A DNA stretch of 64,000 nucleotides from Erinaceus europaeus (GCF_950295315.1 NC_080162.1:69624962-69688961), one strand, 5' to 3'; counted from the stretch's first letter, positions 29,209-38,302 are shown. The notes: a model not told the origin generated them from the letters alone. Made by a program: numbers and translations.

Positions 29209-29906
29209 CTAATTCCTAGCACTGCAAAAACGGTATCATCTGTTTTCCATTTACACCATGCCTCGGCCTCGCGTGAGCTTAATGTGCAGCTTGACTATGC
29301 GAGAATCCGGCATGAAGCCCATAGACATGAAGTCTATCTTGGCGTTACTCTCGATCGCACCCTGTCATTTCACGAACATCTCATAAAAACTGCAGCAAAG
29401 GTGGGTGCGAGGAATAACATCATTGCAAGACTGGCCAGCTCCTCATGGGGCGCGAGCACTTCCACACTATGATCATCATCTCTGGCATTATGCTATTCCA
29501 CTGCAGAATACTGTGCCCCAGTATGGTTCCGTAGCCCCCATGTCCACTTGGTCGATTCCAAATTATATTCCTCCATGAGGATAATTTCTGGAACCATCCT
29601 TTCCACCCCGGTTCCATGGCTGCCAGTTCTTAGCAACATCGCCCCGCCAGATATTCGTCGGGATGCGGCATCATCTAAGTTCATTTCCCACGTCTATGCT
29701 CGACCGGACCTGCCAATATACGCGGATATCTTCGCCCACCCTGTTCAAGGCTTGACGTCTCGTCATCCAATCTGGTCTCCTACGCTTACACTGAACTTCT
29801 CTGTTCCAGTCTCTTGGAAACAGAGCTGGCAATCAGCTGAGGTAAAGAACAAACACCTCATCACAGACCCCTGCAAGCGTCAACCCGGCTTTGAACTAGC
29901 ATGTTA
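29209..29906 (+). pseudogene. Vingi post-RT region, interrupted
   Basis: The RT frame continues after the 29206 stop through YLGVTLDRTLSF (about 29317), a thumb-side motif shared by this group, to a TGA at 29470-29472. It then runs SLALCYSTAEYCAPVW to a frame break near 29900. Both internal TGA codons could be CpG decay of arginine codons, since the residues around them are conserved in related elements. Confidence 0.82.
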
Positions 29907-30086
29907 ATCCTCCTCAATCACTATCGAACAGGCCATGGCCGGTGCGCCGCTATGTTCCATCGCTGGGGAGCCAGAGACGACCCGAATTGCCCCTGCGGCT
30001 ACAGACAGACTATGACCCACATAGTCAATGACTGCCACCTCTCCAGATTCAAAGGAGGTCTCGAAACTACATCAGGCTCAACCTGA
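29901..30086 (+). pseudogene. Vingi C-terminal zinc-knuckle-like motif
   Basis: In a shifted frame, LNHYRTGHGRCA is followed by CPCGYRQTMTHIVNDC: C-x-C-x8-H-x4-C, a motif often found at the C-terminus of Ingi, Jockey and R1-type RT proteins and thought to bind nucleic acid. Ends at TGA 30084-30086. Confidence 0.78.
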
Positions 30087-30137
30087 CGCTGTTGACTGGC
30101 TACAGAAGAAGGGCAAACGCTAGAAGAAGAAGAAGGA
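30087..30137 (+). promoter_or_regulatory. Vingi 3' terminal region
   Basis: 'gactggctacagaagaaggg' and 'caaacgctag' followed by GAA repeats. The same terminus occurs at 999-1054 on the minus strand. A shared terminus of this kind is presumably the RNA signal recognised by the RT. Confidence 0.7.
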
Positions 30138-30305
30138 GCAGTGGAGTAGTGTTGTAGGCATCTTGACACCTGGAATCCTATATATAATGTCTCTTGTCTT
30201 TCTCTTACCCTCTATCAAAGGGGAAAAAAATGGCCTCTAGTAGCAGTGGGGTCATGCAGGCACTTGGCGCCATTGATAACCTTTGAGGCAAATTAAATTA
30301 ATTAA
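30138..30305 (+). mobile_element. SINE-C (split by Vingi), 3' part with extra module
   Basis: 'gtggagtagtgttgtaggca' body, then the 'tggcctctagtagcagtggg' and 'ttgataacctttgaggc' module otherwise seen at the end of long SINE-A. Confidence 0.72.
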
Positions 30306-30402
30306 TTGGTTGGTGAAATAGCTCACTCTGATATTGTGCTACTTTGCCATGTGTATAACCCCAAAGGCTTCCTAAAATGACATTCAGCTTCCCCCAGAAC
30401 CC
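30306..30402 (+). mobile_element. SINE-E
   Basis: 'ggtgaaatagctcactctga' and 'ctactttgccatgtgtataa'; truncated 3'. Confidence 0.65.
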
Positions 30403-30558
30403 ACACCCTTCAGATCCTTGACCCTGAGACACAGGCAGGACTCTCTTAGAGTCCCCTAGGTCCTATTGCCTTCAAATTCAGTAGTCAGCTGGGTCCCTTA
30501 CTTTGATCTCAGAATTTCAGTAAATTCCTCCCCCTTGCGACTCCCTAGTAAACTCATT
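30403..30558. other. Unique sequence
   Basis: No repeat family recognised. Confidence 0.4.
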
Positions 30559-30559
30559 T

Positions 30560-30665
30560 TGAACAAGAAGAAAGAAGAGAAAGAAAGAAACGAAGGAAGG
30601 GAGGAAGGAAAGAAGGAGGGAAGGAAGAGGAAGAAAGAGAGAGAAAAGAAAAAGAGAAAAAAGAG
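30560..30665. repeat. Polypurine tract (GAAA/GGAA)n
   Basis: About 105 bp almost entirely A/G on the plus strand. Confidence 0.92.
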
Positions 30666-30760
30666 GGTCAGCTGGTGGCATACCCAGCTGAGTGCACATT
30701 ACTATGTGTAAGGGCCCATTCAAATCCCTGCATCCTGATGCCGGTTTTCCACTCCCAGTG
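30666..30760 (+). mobile_element. SINE-C, diverged
   Basis: 'gggtcagctggtggcatacc' head and 'gagtgcacattactatgtgt'. Confidence 0.65.
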
Positions 30761-30879
30761 TCAACTTGTAGAAATCCTCCCTGAAAACCAGAGTAGGAGG
30801 AAATTAATAGCTCCTTTGTTTATTTCAGGTTTGAACAGCAATAAACAAAGATTTATTTTTTCCCTGAATCTGCAATAGC

Positions 30880-31215
30880 TAGTGTGATGACAGTGTTTGA
30901 CTTTCTGTAGCATCAGGCAATGACCCACGTTTGGCTTCAATGAGATATCTACTAAAATATTAAATGTAAGAGATTGACAATGCCTAGTGTTGGGGAGGTC
31001 ATGCTTCATGTGCGACTGGTGGGAGTATAATATGGTGCAACTAATTAGGAAATTTAACCAGCAATTTCTAATATAGTACAACTATCCCACAGCCGCAAAT
31101 TCCATTCCATCCAAAAAAAAAGAAAGGAAATGGTTGTAATAAAAGACTTTCTCCTCAGGGTTCACCGTAATCTTAGTGATAAGATCTGAAAATTGGAAAA
31201 ATAATTCCAAAGTGC
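30880..31215 (+). repeat. Old L1 ORF2 3' region, part 1
   Basis: 'tagtgttggggaggtcatgc', 'actggtgggagtataatatg' and 'taaccagcaatttctaat' match, in diverged form, the segment near the end of mammalian L1 ORF2. Continued at 31402 after a SINE. Confidence 0.78.
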
Positions 31216-31231
31216 TCACCAATTAACCACT

Positions 31232-31401
31232 GTAGAGTCAGGGAGATAGCTCAACGCATTTGAGCCCAGAATTTGCATGCCTGAGGCCCCTGATGTCCCA
31301 TGTTTAATCTGAACACCCATGTAAGGAGAGCTGAATGGTGTTCTGGTATCTCTCTCTCTCTCTCCTAAATATAAATAAGTCATCAGAGGAAAAAAAAAAA
31401 A
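31232..31401 (+). mobile_element. Old tRNA-derived SINE
   Basis: 'agggagatagctcaacgcat', 'gcatgcctgaggcccctgat', (TC)n and AATA-like tail; intermediate between SINE-B and SINE-D. Confidence 0.7.
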
Positions 31402-31680
31402 CTTAAGAAAAGGAATAAACAACTGTAGTATTCACATATGGGAAACCTATTAGCAATAAAAAGAAAAGAGCTATTAGTGCAAGAACAATATAGTTAAACC
31501 TTAAACACTTGCTAAGTGAGTAAGCCAGACACAAAAGAGTATGCGTAGCGCATGATTTCATTTATATGGCAAGACTAATTGACAGTGAAAAGGTCGGTAC
31601 ATATTTGCCTCTTGGAAAGGTGCTAACTGGGAAGAAGCTGAGGTTTATTTCAAGGGTGATAGACAACTCAGTATTTTTTA
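31402..31680 (+). repeat. Old L1 ORF2/3' UTR, part 2
   Basis: 'aagccagacacaaaagagta' and 'tcatttatatggcaagac' are the classic end of L1M-type ORF2. Confidence 0.82.
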
Positions 31681-31684
31681 AAAC

Positions 31685-31965
31685 TTTTCTCTAAAATATT
31701 TATTTATTTATTATCTTTTGTTGCCCTTGTTTTATTATTGTAGTAATTATTATTGTTGTTATTGATGTCATTATTGTTGAATAGGACAGAGAGAAATGGA
31801 GAGAGGAGGGGAAGACAGAGGGGGAGAGAAAGATAGACACCTGCAGACCTGCTTCACCTCCCCTGTAGGTGGGGAGCCAGGGGCTCGAACCGGGATTCTT
31901 ACGCAGGTCCTTGTCCTTTGTGCCACCTGCACTTAACTCACTGCTCTACCGCCCGACTTCCTTAA
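31685..31965 (-). mobile_element. SINE-A
   Basis: TTTA tail to 'actgctctaccgcccgactt'; short deletion around 31855. Confidence 0.9.
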
Positions 31966-32148
31966 AACATATTTTTTTATTTATTGGGGAACTAATGTTT
32001 TACATTCAACAGTAAATACAATAGTTTGTACATGCATAGCATTCCCTAGTTTTCCATATAACAATACAACCCCCACTAGGTCCTCTGTCATCCTTCTTGG
32101 ACCTGTATTCTCTCCACCCACCCACCCCAGAGTCTTTTACTTTGGTTC
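31966..32148 (-). mobile_element. L1 3' UTR (truncated)
   Basis: 'attggggaactaatgtttta' to 'agagtcttttactttggttc', about 180 bp. Confidence 0.85.
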
Positions 32149-32154
32149 GAAAAC

Positions 32155-32366
32155 ATTTTTTTATTATCTTTATTTATTTATTGGATAGAGACAGCCAGAA
32201 AAAAAGAGGGTAGGGGAAGGTAAAGAAGGAGAGAGACAAAGAGACACCTGCAGCACTGTTTCACCCTTTGTAAAGCTTTCCCCCTGCAGGTGGAAACTGA
32301 GAGCTGGAACCTGGGTCCTTGCATATTGTAACATGTGCTCTCAACCAGGTGCACCACCACCCGGCT
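32155..32366 (-). mobile_element. SINE-C
   Basis: 'ggatagagacagccagaaaa', 'gctttccccctgcaggtgg', head complement 'caggtgcaccaccacccggc'. Confidence 0.9.
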
Positions 32367-32371
32367 CAAAA

Positions 32372-32484
32372 CTTCTCCGTTTTAATATTATAAATATGAA
32401 CACATTGGAGAGAACTCCCAGGAATTTAAAGTATGTGGAAAAAACTTCAGTTATAAACCCTTCAAATACTGTGTATATGAATTC
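32372..32484 (+). pseudogene. Possible C2H2 zinc-finger gene fossil
   Basis: One frame reads HIGENSQEFKVCGKNFSYKPF, which resembles the H-T-G-E-K-P linker and the C-G-K-x-F-S core of a KRAB-type C2H2 finger, with one cysteine and other positions lost. Only about 110 bp lie between two SINE-C copies. Chance resemblance or a retro-copied fragment are both possible. Confidence 0.4.
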
Positions 32485-32486
32485 AG

Positions 32487-32690
32487 AGAAGGGTCCAGGT
32501 GGTGGTACACCTATTTAAGCGCTCCCATTACAGTGAACAAGGACCCGGGTTCAAGCCCCTGGTATCCACCTGCAGGCGGAAAGCTTTGCAAGTGGTGAAG
32601 CAGGGCTGTAGGTGTCTCTCTGTCTCTGTCTCTCTCTCTCTCTGTGTGTGTGTCTGTCTCCTTCTCTCTTATCTTTGTTTATCAGGGGGC
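32487..32690 (+). mobile_element. SINE-C
   Basis: 'gggtccaggtggtggtacac', 'cacctgcaggcggaaagctt', then TCTCTGTGTGTG simple repeat. Confidence 0.88.
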
Positions 32691-32893
32691 CAGGTGGTGG
32701 TGCACTTGATTGGATGCACATATTACAACGTGCAAGGACCTGGGTTTGAGCCCCTGGTCCTCACCTGCTGGGGGAAAGCTTTGTGAATGGTGAAGCAGTG
32801 TTGCAGGTATCTCTCTGTCTCTCTCCCTTTCTGTCACCCCCTTCCCTCTTGATTTCTGGCTGTCTCTATCCAATAAATATAGTTATTTTTTTA
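32691..32893 (+). mobile_element. SINE-C
   Basis: Direct tandem neighbour: 'ggggccaggtggtggtgcac', 'tttctggctgtctctatcca'. Confidence 0.9.
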
Positions 32894-32934
32894 AGTCAGA
32901 AATCAAGAGGGAAGGAGGAAATAGAATGACAGAG

Positions 32935-33155
32935 TTTAAGTAATTTGTTCTGCTTTATATCTTAATGCTTATTTACCCACCAAGTTGCAGATGCTACCAT
33001 GATGCCAGCCTGACTTCCCTGGACAGAGGACCTCACCAATGTACCCTGGACCCCCACCTCTCCAGAGCCCTGCCCCTCTAGGGAAAGATAGGGACAGGCT
33101 GGGAGTATGGATTGACCTGGTACTGCCCATGTTCAGCAGAGAAGTAATTAATCAA
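32935..33155 (+). mobile_element. Repeat X fragment
   Basis: 'tctgctttatatcttaatgc', 'gatgctaccatgatgccagc', 'ctctccagagccctgcccct'; matches 3915-4110. Confidence 0.8.
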
Positions 33156-33164
33156 AATCAGGTA

Positions 33165-33425
33165 TTTGTTCATGTGATTCTACTGCTCCTGGCCATTTTT
33201 CTTCCATTTTGGTATAAAGACAGAGAGAGATACCACAACCCCAGAGGGGTCCCTCCCACCCACTCCACCCCCAAGTGCCTCATAGTACACTCTATATGGT
33301 GCCAGGGCTATTTAAATGTCAAGGCACATGCCCTATCTGATAAGTTATTTCTAGCCTGCAAAAAAAAAAAAAATTCCCCACCGGGGCTCAATGCTTTCAA
33401 GACTCCACCTTTCCAGAAGGTCATT
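33165..33425 (-). mobile_element. SINE-E, diverged, and A-rich insert
   Basis: 'gagagataccacaaccccag', 'tagtacactctatatggtgc'; ends with poly(A) and unclear sequence. Confidence 0.5.
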
Positions 33426-33429
33426 TATT

Positions 33430-33775
33430 TTTATTTTTCCTTCTTTTTTTTTCCCCTCCAGGGTTATCACTGGGGCTCAGTGTCTGCACTACGAATCCAC
33501 TGCTCCTGGAGGCCATTTTGTTGCCCTTACTACTGTTGTTGTTACTGTTATTTTTGTTGTTATTGCTGTTGCTGTTGTTGGATAGGACAGAGAGAAATGG
33601 AGAGAGGAGGGGAAGACAGAGAGGGGGAGAGAAAGATGGACACCTGCAGACCTGCATGCAAAGTGAAGCAGTCTCCCTGCAGGTGGGGAGCTGAAGGCTC
33701 CTTATACCTCCAGTCCTTGCTCTTGGCACCATGTGCGCTTAACCCGCTGCACTACTGCCCTGTCCCCAATCTATT
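33430..33775 (-). mobile_element. SINE-A, long form
   Basis: 3' module 'gttatcactggggctcagtg', TTGTTATTG tract 33530-33580, head complement 'cccgctgcactactgccctg'. Confidence 0.9.
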
Positions 33776-33777
33776 TT

Positions 33778-33938
33778 GTTTTAATGAGAAAAAGAGAGAT
33801 ACAAAGAGAAAGATACAGAGAGAAAGGGCAGAGAGTTGCCCTGCTCTAGTTTATGGTGGTGCAAGGGATTTAACCTGGGACTTGGAACCTCAGGCATGAA
33901 AGTCTTTTACATAAACATTACACCATCTCTCCATCATC
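33778..33938 (-). mobile_element. SINE-B
   Basis: 'gttgccctgctctagtttat' to 'acattacaccatctctccat'; GAGA-rich 3' end. Confidence 0.82.
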
Positions 33939-33939
33939 T

Positions 33940-34105
33940 TTTTTCCTTCTTTTTGATAGAGGGAGAGACAGATACGTTCATCTTGTACAGACACTACTGC
34001 TTGTGAAGCTTGCCCACCCTGGCTTCTCCCACTACAGATGGGGCCAGGGACTAGAGCATGATAATGTGTGCACTCTGTCAGCTGTGTCGCCACAAGGTCC
34101 CCAGG
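33940..34105 (-). mobile_element. SINE-C, diverged
   Basis: 'gatagagggagagacagata' and 'gcactctgtcagctgtgtcg'. Confidence 0.7.
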
Positions 34106-34116
34106 AGTAACATTTA

Positions 34117-34310
34117 AAGGGGTCTGAGTGGTGGTTCACCTGTTTAAGTGCACGTGTTACAGTGCACAAGAACCCAGGTTCAATAACCCAGTCCCCACCT
34201 GTAGGGGGGAAGCTTCAAAAGAGGTGAAGCAATGCTACAGGTATGCCTCTTTTTCTCTGTTTATCCTTCCCATATCACTTTCTTTCTGTCCTCTATCAAA
34301 TAAATATATA
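34117..34310 (+). mobile_element. SINE-C
   Basis: 'gggtctgagtggtggttcac', 'acctgtaggggggaagcttc', 'tcctctatcaaataaatata'. Confidence 0.88.
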
Positions 34311-34394
34311 CTTTTAAAGAAGGTAGGTATTTTGCCTCTAGGATCTCTAGGTATTCTAAACTATTTCTCAGTAGTCCCCCACTTGGAAGAAAAG

Positions 34395-34518
34395 GGGAGA
34401 GTCTCTCTCTCTCTCTCTTTCCCTAGTGGGGCGGGGTTCTGGGGAAGCAGGGCTCCAGGATACATTCGTGCAATTGTTTGCCCAGGGAAGTCTGGTTGGC
34501 CTCATGTTAGCATCTGGA
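34395..34518 (-). mobile_element. Repeat X, inverted 5' segment
   Basis: 'tttccctagtggggcggggt' to 'catgttagcatctggaa' is X in minus orientation, and it is exactly the segment that lies upstream of the plus-strand part that follows. Confidence 0.85.
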
Positions 34519-34737
34519 ATCAACCTGTTAATGCCTGTGTTCATCGGGGAAGCAGTTTCAGAAGCCAGACCTTCCACCTTCTGCATCCCATAAGGACCCC
34601 CTGGTTCCATACTCCCAGAGGGATAAAGAATAGGAAAGCTATCAGGGGAGGGAATGGGATATGGAGTTTTGGTGGCAGGAATTGTGTGGAATTGTACCCC
34701 TCTTATCCTATGGTCTTGTCAGTGTTTTATAAATAAA
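34519..34737 (+). mobile_element. Repeat X 3' end
   Basis: 'tcaacctgttaatgcctgtg' to 'ttttataaataaaag'. With the inverted segment before it, this is the classic 5' inversion left by twin priming. Confidence 0.88.
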
Positions 34738-34812
34738 AGAAAGAAAGGAAGGAAGGAAGGAAGGAAGGAAGGAAGGAAGGAAAGAAGAAAGGAAGGAAGG
34801 AAGAAAGGAATG
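34738..34812. repeat. (GGAA)n/(GAAA)n
   Basis: About 75 bp of purine repeats as the expanded tail of the X insertion. Confidence 0.93.
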
Positions 34813-34818
34813 TACTTG

Positions 34819-35125
34819 TGGGAGTCAGGCAGTAGCTCAGCGGGCTAAACCCACATGGCGCAAAGCGCAAGGACCGGCTGTAAGGATCCCGGTTCAAGCC
34901 CCCGGCTCCCCACCTGCAGGGGAGTCGCTTCACAGGTGGTGAAGCAGGTCTGCAGGTGTCTATCTTTCTCTCCCCCTCTCTGTCTTCCCCTCCTCTCTCC
35001 ATTTCTCTCTGTCCTATCCAACAATGACAACAATAATAATAACTACAACAATAAAACAAGGGCAACAAAAGGGAATAAATAAATATTAAATAAATAAATA
35101 ATTTAATAAAATAAAATAAAAAGAA
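34819..35125 (+). mobile_element. SINE-A
   Basis: 'gggagtcaggcagtagctca' to AATAAATAAATA; 'gaatgtacttgtg' before and 'aaatgtacttgtga' after form the TSD. Confidence 0.92.
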
Positions 35126-35227
35126 ATGTACTTGTGACTAAAAAAACATTTTTGTTATATCTAATAAAAAGATCAAGACCAAAAAAAAAAAAAGAGAGAG
35201 AGAGAAAGAAAAGTGGGGAGTCAGCCT

Positions 35228-35340
35228 GGGGTGGATAGCATAATGGTTATGACTCTCATGCCTGAGGCTGCGAAGTCCTAGGTTCAGTCCTCTGCACCAC
35301 CATAAGCCAAAGCTGTTAAGCATTCTGGTTAAAAAAAAAA
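35228..35340 (+). mobile_element. SINE-B
   Basis: 'ggggtggatagcataatggt' to 'gcattctggttaaa'. Confidence 0.85.
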
Positions 35341-35520
35341 AAATGTAAAGGGGGAGTCAAGATTTAAAAGGAATTTTGACTCCTAGGAAGGAAGAAACTT
35401 GTAAAAGTTGTTTGTAAAGTAGTCAGCTCACAGCTGGGAAGCTTGTAAGCACCTTCAGGTTTGTGGCTTTATGTTTCCTTCTACTCCAGTTCAAGTTCTG
35501 TCACACTTACCTGCTCTGAC
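35341..35520. other. Unique sequence
   Basis: No repeat recognised. Confidence 0.4.
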
Positions 35521-35524
35521 TATG

Positions 35525-35675
35525 GCCTTGCAGATTGTAATGTGTTTAGCCAGGTGCACCACCACCTGCCCCCCCCCCCCGCATATCTCTATCTCTAACT
35601 CTATCTCTTCCTTTCCTCTCAATTTCTCTCTGTATCTACCCAAAATAAATAATAAACAAATAAATAAAACATTTA
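35525..35675. mobile_element. SINE-C fold-back (minus head joined to plus tail)
   Basis: 35525-35572 carries the head complement 'caggtgcaccaccacctgcc'. After a C run the sequence continues in the plus orientation with a pyrimidine body ('ttcctctcaatttctct') and AATAAATAA tail. The orientation switch occurs inside the element. Confidence 0.65.
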
Positions 35676-35694
35676 AAACAAAACTATAGGGGCC

Positions 35695-35818
35695 TGTAGA
35701 GAGAACGTTTCACAAGTGGTGAAGCTGCTCTTGCAGGTGTCTTTCTCCCTCTCTATCTCCCCCTTCACTCTCAATTTCTGACTGTCTCTATCCAGTAAAT
35801 AATTTTTTTTTTTTAAAA
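35695..35818 (+). mobile_element. SINE-C, head-less
   Basis: 'gtttcacaagtggtgaagct' to 'tgactgtctctatccagtaa'. Confidence 0.78.
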
Positions 35819-35827
35819 AAAGGTAAG

Positions 35828-36020
35828 GGGCTGGGTGGTGGTGCACCTGGTTGAGCGCATGTGTTATAATGTACAAGGACCCAGGTTTGAGCCCCCAGTA
35901 CCCACCTGCAGGGGAAAGCTTTGCAAATGGTGAAGCAGTACTGCAGGTGTCTCTCTGTTTCTATCACCCACCCCCTTGTCAATTTCTGATAGTCTCTATC
36001 CAATAAATAAATAAAGGTAA
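35828..36020 (+). mobile_element. SINE-C
   Basis: 'ggggctgggtggtggtgcac', 'ccacctgcaggggaaagctt', AATA tail. Confidence 0.92.
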
Positions 36021-36044
36021 TAAAAAATAAAAAAGGTAATATTG

Positions 36045-36080
36045 TTTAAAAGAAAGAAAGAAAGAAAAGAAAAGAAGAAA
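36045..36080. repeat. (GAAA)n
   Basis: Short AAAGAAAG run. Confidence 0.85.
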
Positions 36081-36357
36081 GCTAGCTGCATTCAGAGGCC
36101 TAGCTATAAGCTCCTGGAGCTTATAAAACCAGAACAGAACAAAACAAAACATATATGCAAATTGCATTGTTGGATACAGAAAGAAAGAAAAAAAAAAACA
36201 CCTCTGCTTGCTAGTTTCACTTAACAAAATATAGAAAACTGAGAAATAGTTTCTCTCTGTATCTTTCTCTCTCTGCATCTCTCAAAAATAAAATTTAAAA
36301 AGAAAAATTAAAAATATAATTAAAATAAAAGTAATATTTATTAGGAAAGAAAAGAAA
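36081..36357. other. AT-rich unique and low-complexity sequence
   Basis: Contains AAAACAAAAC and (TC)n stretches; possibly the tail of a lost SINE at 36250-36300. Confidence 0.4.
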
Positions 36358-36485
36358 GCAGTTGGGTAGACAGCATAATGGTTATGCAAAAATATTTTCA
36401 TGCCTGAGGTTCTGAAGCGCTAAATTCAATCCCTAGCACCACCATAAGCCAGAACTGATCAGTGTTCTGGTAAAAAAATAAATAA
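36358..36485 (+). mobile_element. SINE-B
   Basis: 'gcagttgggtagacagcata' to 'cagtgttctggtaaaaaaat'. Confidence 0.85.
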
Positions 36486-36489
36486 ATAA

Positions 36490-37510
36490 AAAGAAAAGTG
36501 TTTGAGGAATTGTGCACTATAGACTACAAATTGGTTTAGAAATGCCACTTTTTTTTTCCCCGTTGAGTAGCTAGTACCTTTGTCAATTGTGTCCCTCATC
36601 ACAGGATGGGAAGCCCACCCTGCTCCATCCCTCCAGTGGATTTGGGACCCAAGACTCATTCAGAAACCCTTTTTGTGTGCCCAGTCCACCCTGGTAATTG
36701 TTAGGTGTTTTTCATCCACTGTTTTGCCAATGGTGTCTTGCCGAATATCTGCCAGGTAGCATGTGACCAGAGAAAAGGGATGTGTAGCTAACAACCTGAG
36801 AACAAAGGATCTGATAACTTGACTTAGATAATTGGAGACCTTATCAAAAACAAAGAAAATGAACTTTAATATCTATGACATACAACCATAGTCTGGGGTG
36901 GGGTGGGGTAGGGGAGGAAGCTGAGTGTGTGATATTTTGACTTAAAAACCAGTTTTGGACTTAGGTCTACAGCTAGATTATGGCTCTTAAACTAATATCT
37001 TATATATGTTTGTAAAAGGTTATATAAACATTTACAGGAAACACGTTCGCAGAAATTGTTCCAGTTCATTTTCACGGGCAGACAGAATGACCTCAGTCTG
37101 CATAGCGGGAGACCTTCATACCAGCTGGTTAAATGACTTGTGCAAGGGCATCCGGGGAGATGGAGGTGGAGTAGAGACAAGGTACCTTTTCCCCAAGGTT
37201 GTCTGAGTTATAAGACATATTTGTTCTGGGAACAAAGGAACAGAATTAAGCATTTGGCATCCTGAAGTATGTACACATATCCCTGTTTCCTAGAGTGCAC
37301 ATTCCTGGAAACAGTAACTTGGACCTGTTCACCACCTTACACTTGACTTTCTGCCCCAGGGTCTACTTTACACAGGGACTTAATCCCCAGTTTCTTCTGG
37401 AGACAGACTATTTCTGACAACAGGGCATACCCAAATTGTTGAATGTAAATTTGATAATCTGGATTTTTCCCCCCTACATGTAGTTTTTGCCTTTACTTAA
37501 GAAAAATATT
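36490..37510. other. Unique sequence, about 1 kb, with a possible MIR
   Basis: Largest SINE-free stretch before the CpG island. 37065-37160 ('acgggcagacagaatgacct', 'aatgacttgtgcaagggcat') looks like a minus-strand MIR core. G-rich run at 36896-36918. No exon evident. Confidence 0.5.
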
Positions 37511-37512
37511 TA

Positions 37513-37705
37513 GGGGCCAAGCAGTGGTGCATCTGGTTAAATAAATATACATGTTACCATGCTCAATGACCCAAGTGCAAACCCTTGGTCCCCACCTGTA
37601 CTGGGGAAGCTTCACTAGCAGTTTAGCAAGGCTGCAGGTGTCTCTCTGTATCTCTCTTCTTCTTTATCCCCCTTGATTTCTCTCTGTCCTACCAAATAAA
37701 ATAAA
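37513..37705 (+). mobile_element. SINE-C
   Basis: 'ggggccaagcagtggtgcat', 'cacctgtactggggaagctt', TSD unclear. Confidence 0.85.
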
Positions 37706-37767
37706 TGAAGTTTGAAAGAGAGAAAGGAAGAAAGAAGGAGTTTGCAGTATAGAAATAGAAAAATGAG

Positions 37768-37885
37768 GTGGGGATAGATAGCATAATGGTTATGCAGAGA
37801 CTGTCATGCCTGAGGCTCCAAAGTCCCAGGTTCAACACCACCATAAACCAGAGCTGAGCAGTGCTCTGGGGGGAAAAAAAAAAAA
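37768..37885 (+). mobile_element. SINE-B
   Basis: 'ggtggggatagatagcataa' to 'gagcagtgctctgggg', poly(A). Confidence 0.88.
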
Positions 37886-37929
37886 AGGAGAGAAGGAAGT
37901 GGGGAGTAGGGAGAGAAGTCTGAAGAGAC

Positions 37930-37990
37930 AATAAATAAATAAATAAATATATAAATAAATAAATAAATAAATATAAAAATAAAAAATAGG
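37930..37990. repeat. (AATA)n
   Basis: AATAAATAAATA-type repeats. Confidence 0.9.
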
Positions 37991-37996
37991 GTTGGA

Positions 37997-38290
37997 GGGA
38001 GTCGGGCAGTAGTGCAGCAGGTTAAACATAGATGGCACAAAGCGCAAGGACAGGCTGAAGGATCTGGGTTCGAGCCCCCAGCTCCCCACCTGAAGGGGAG
38101 TCGCTTCACAAGTGGTGAAGCAGGTCTGCAGGTGTCTGTCTTTCCCCCTCTCTGTCTTTCCCTCCTCTCTCCATTTCTCTCTGTCCTATCCAACAATGAC
38201 AACATCAATAACAACAATAATAACTACAACAATAAACAACAAGGGCAACAAAAGGGAATAAATAAATAAATAAATAAATATTTTTTAAAA
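37997..38290 (+). mobile_element. SINE-A
   Basis: 'gggagtcgggcagtagtgca' to AATAAATAAATA; 'aaaaaatagggttgga' occurs before (37980) and after (38286), a clean TSD of about 15 bp. Confidence 0.94.
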
Positions 38291-38302
38291 AATAGGGTTG
38301 GA

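Larger units (their letters stand above)
27703..30137 (+). mobile_element. Vingi-type non-LTR retrotransposon, 5'-truncated and inactivated
   Basis: About 2.4 kb in one orientation encoding, in order, the end of an apurinic-type endonuclease, a reverse transcriptase, a C-terminal region with a zinc-knuckle-like motif, and a short 3' end of GAA repeats (no poly(A)). The frame and motifs resemble the Ingi/Vingi clade, known to me among mammals only from hedgehogs (Vingi-1 of Erinaceus and Atelerix). No RNase H domain is visible, as expected for Vingi. The copy starts inside the endonuclease, so about the first third is missing, and it has several disabling lesions. It sits inside a SINE-C. Confidence 0.88.
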
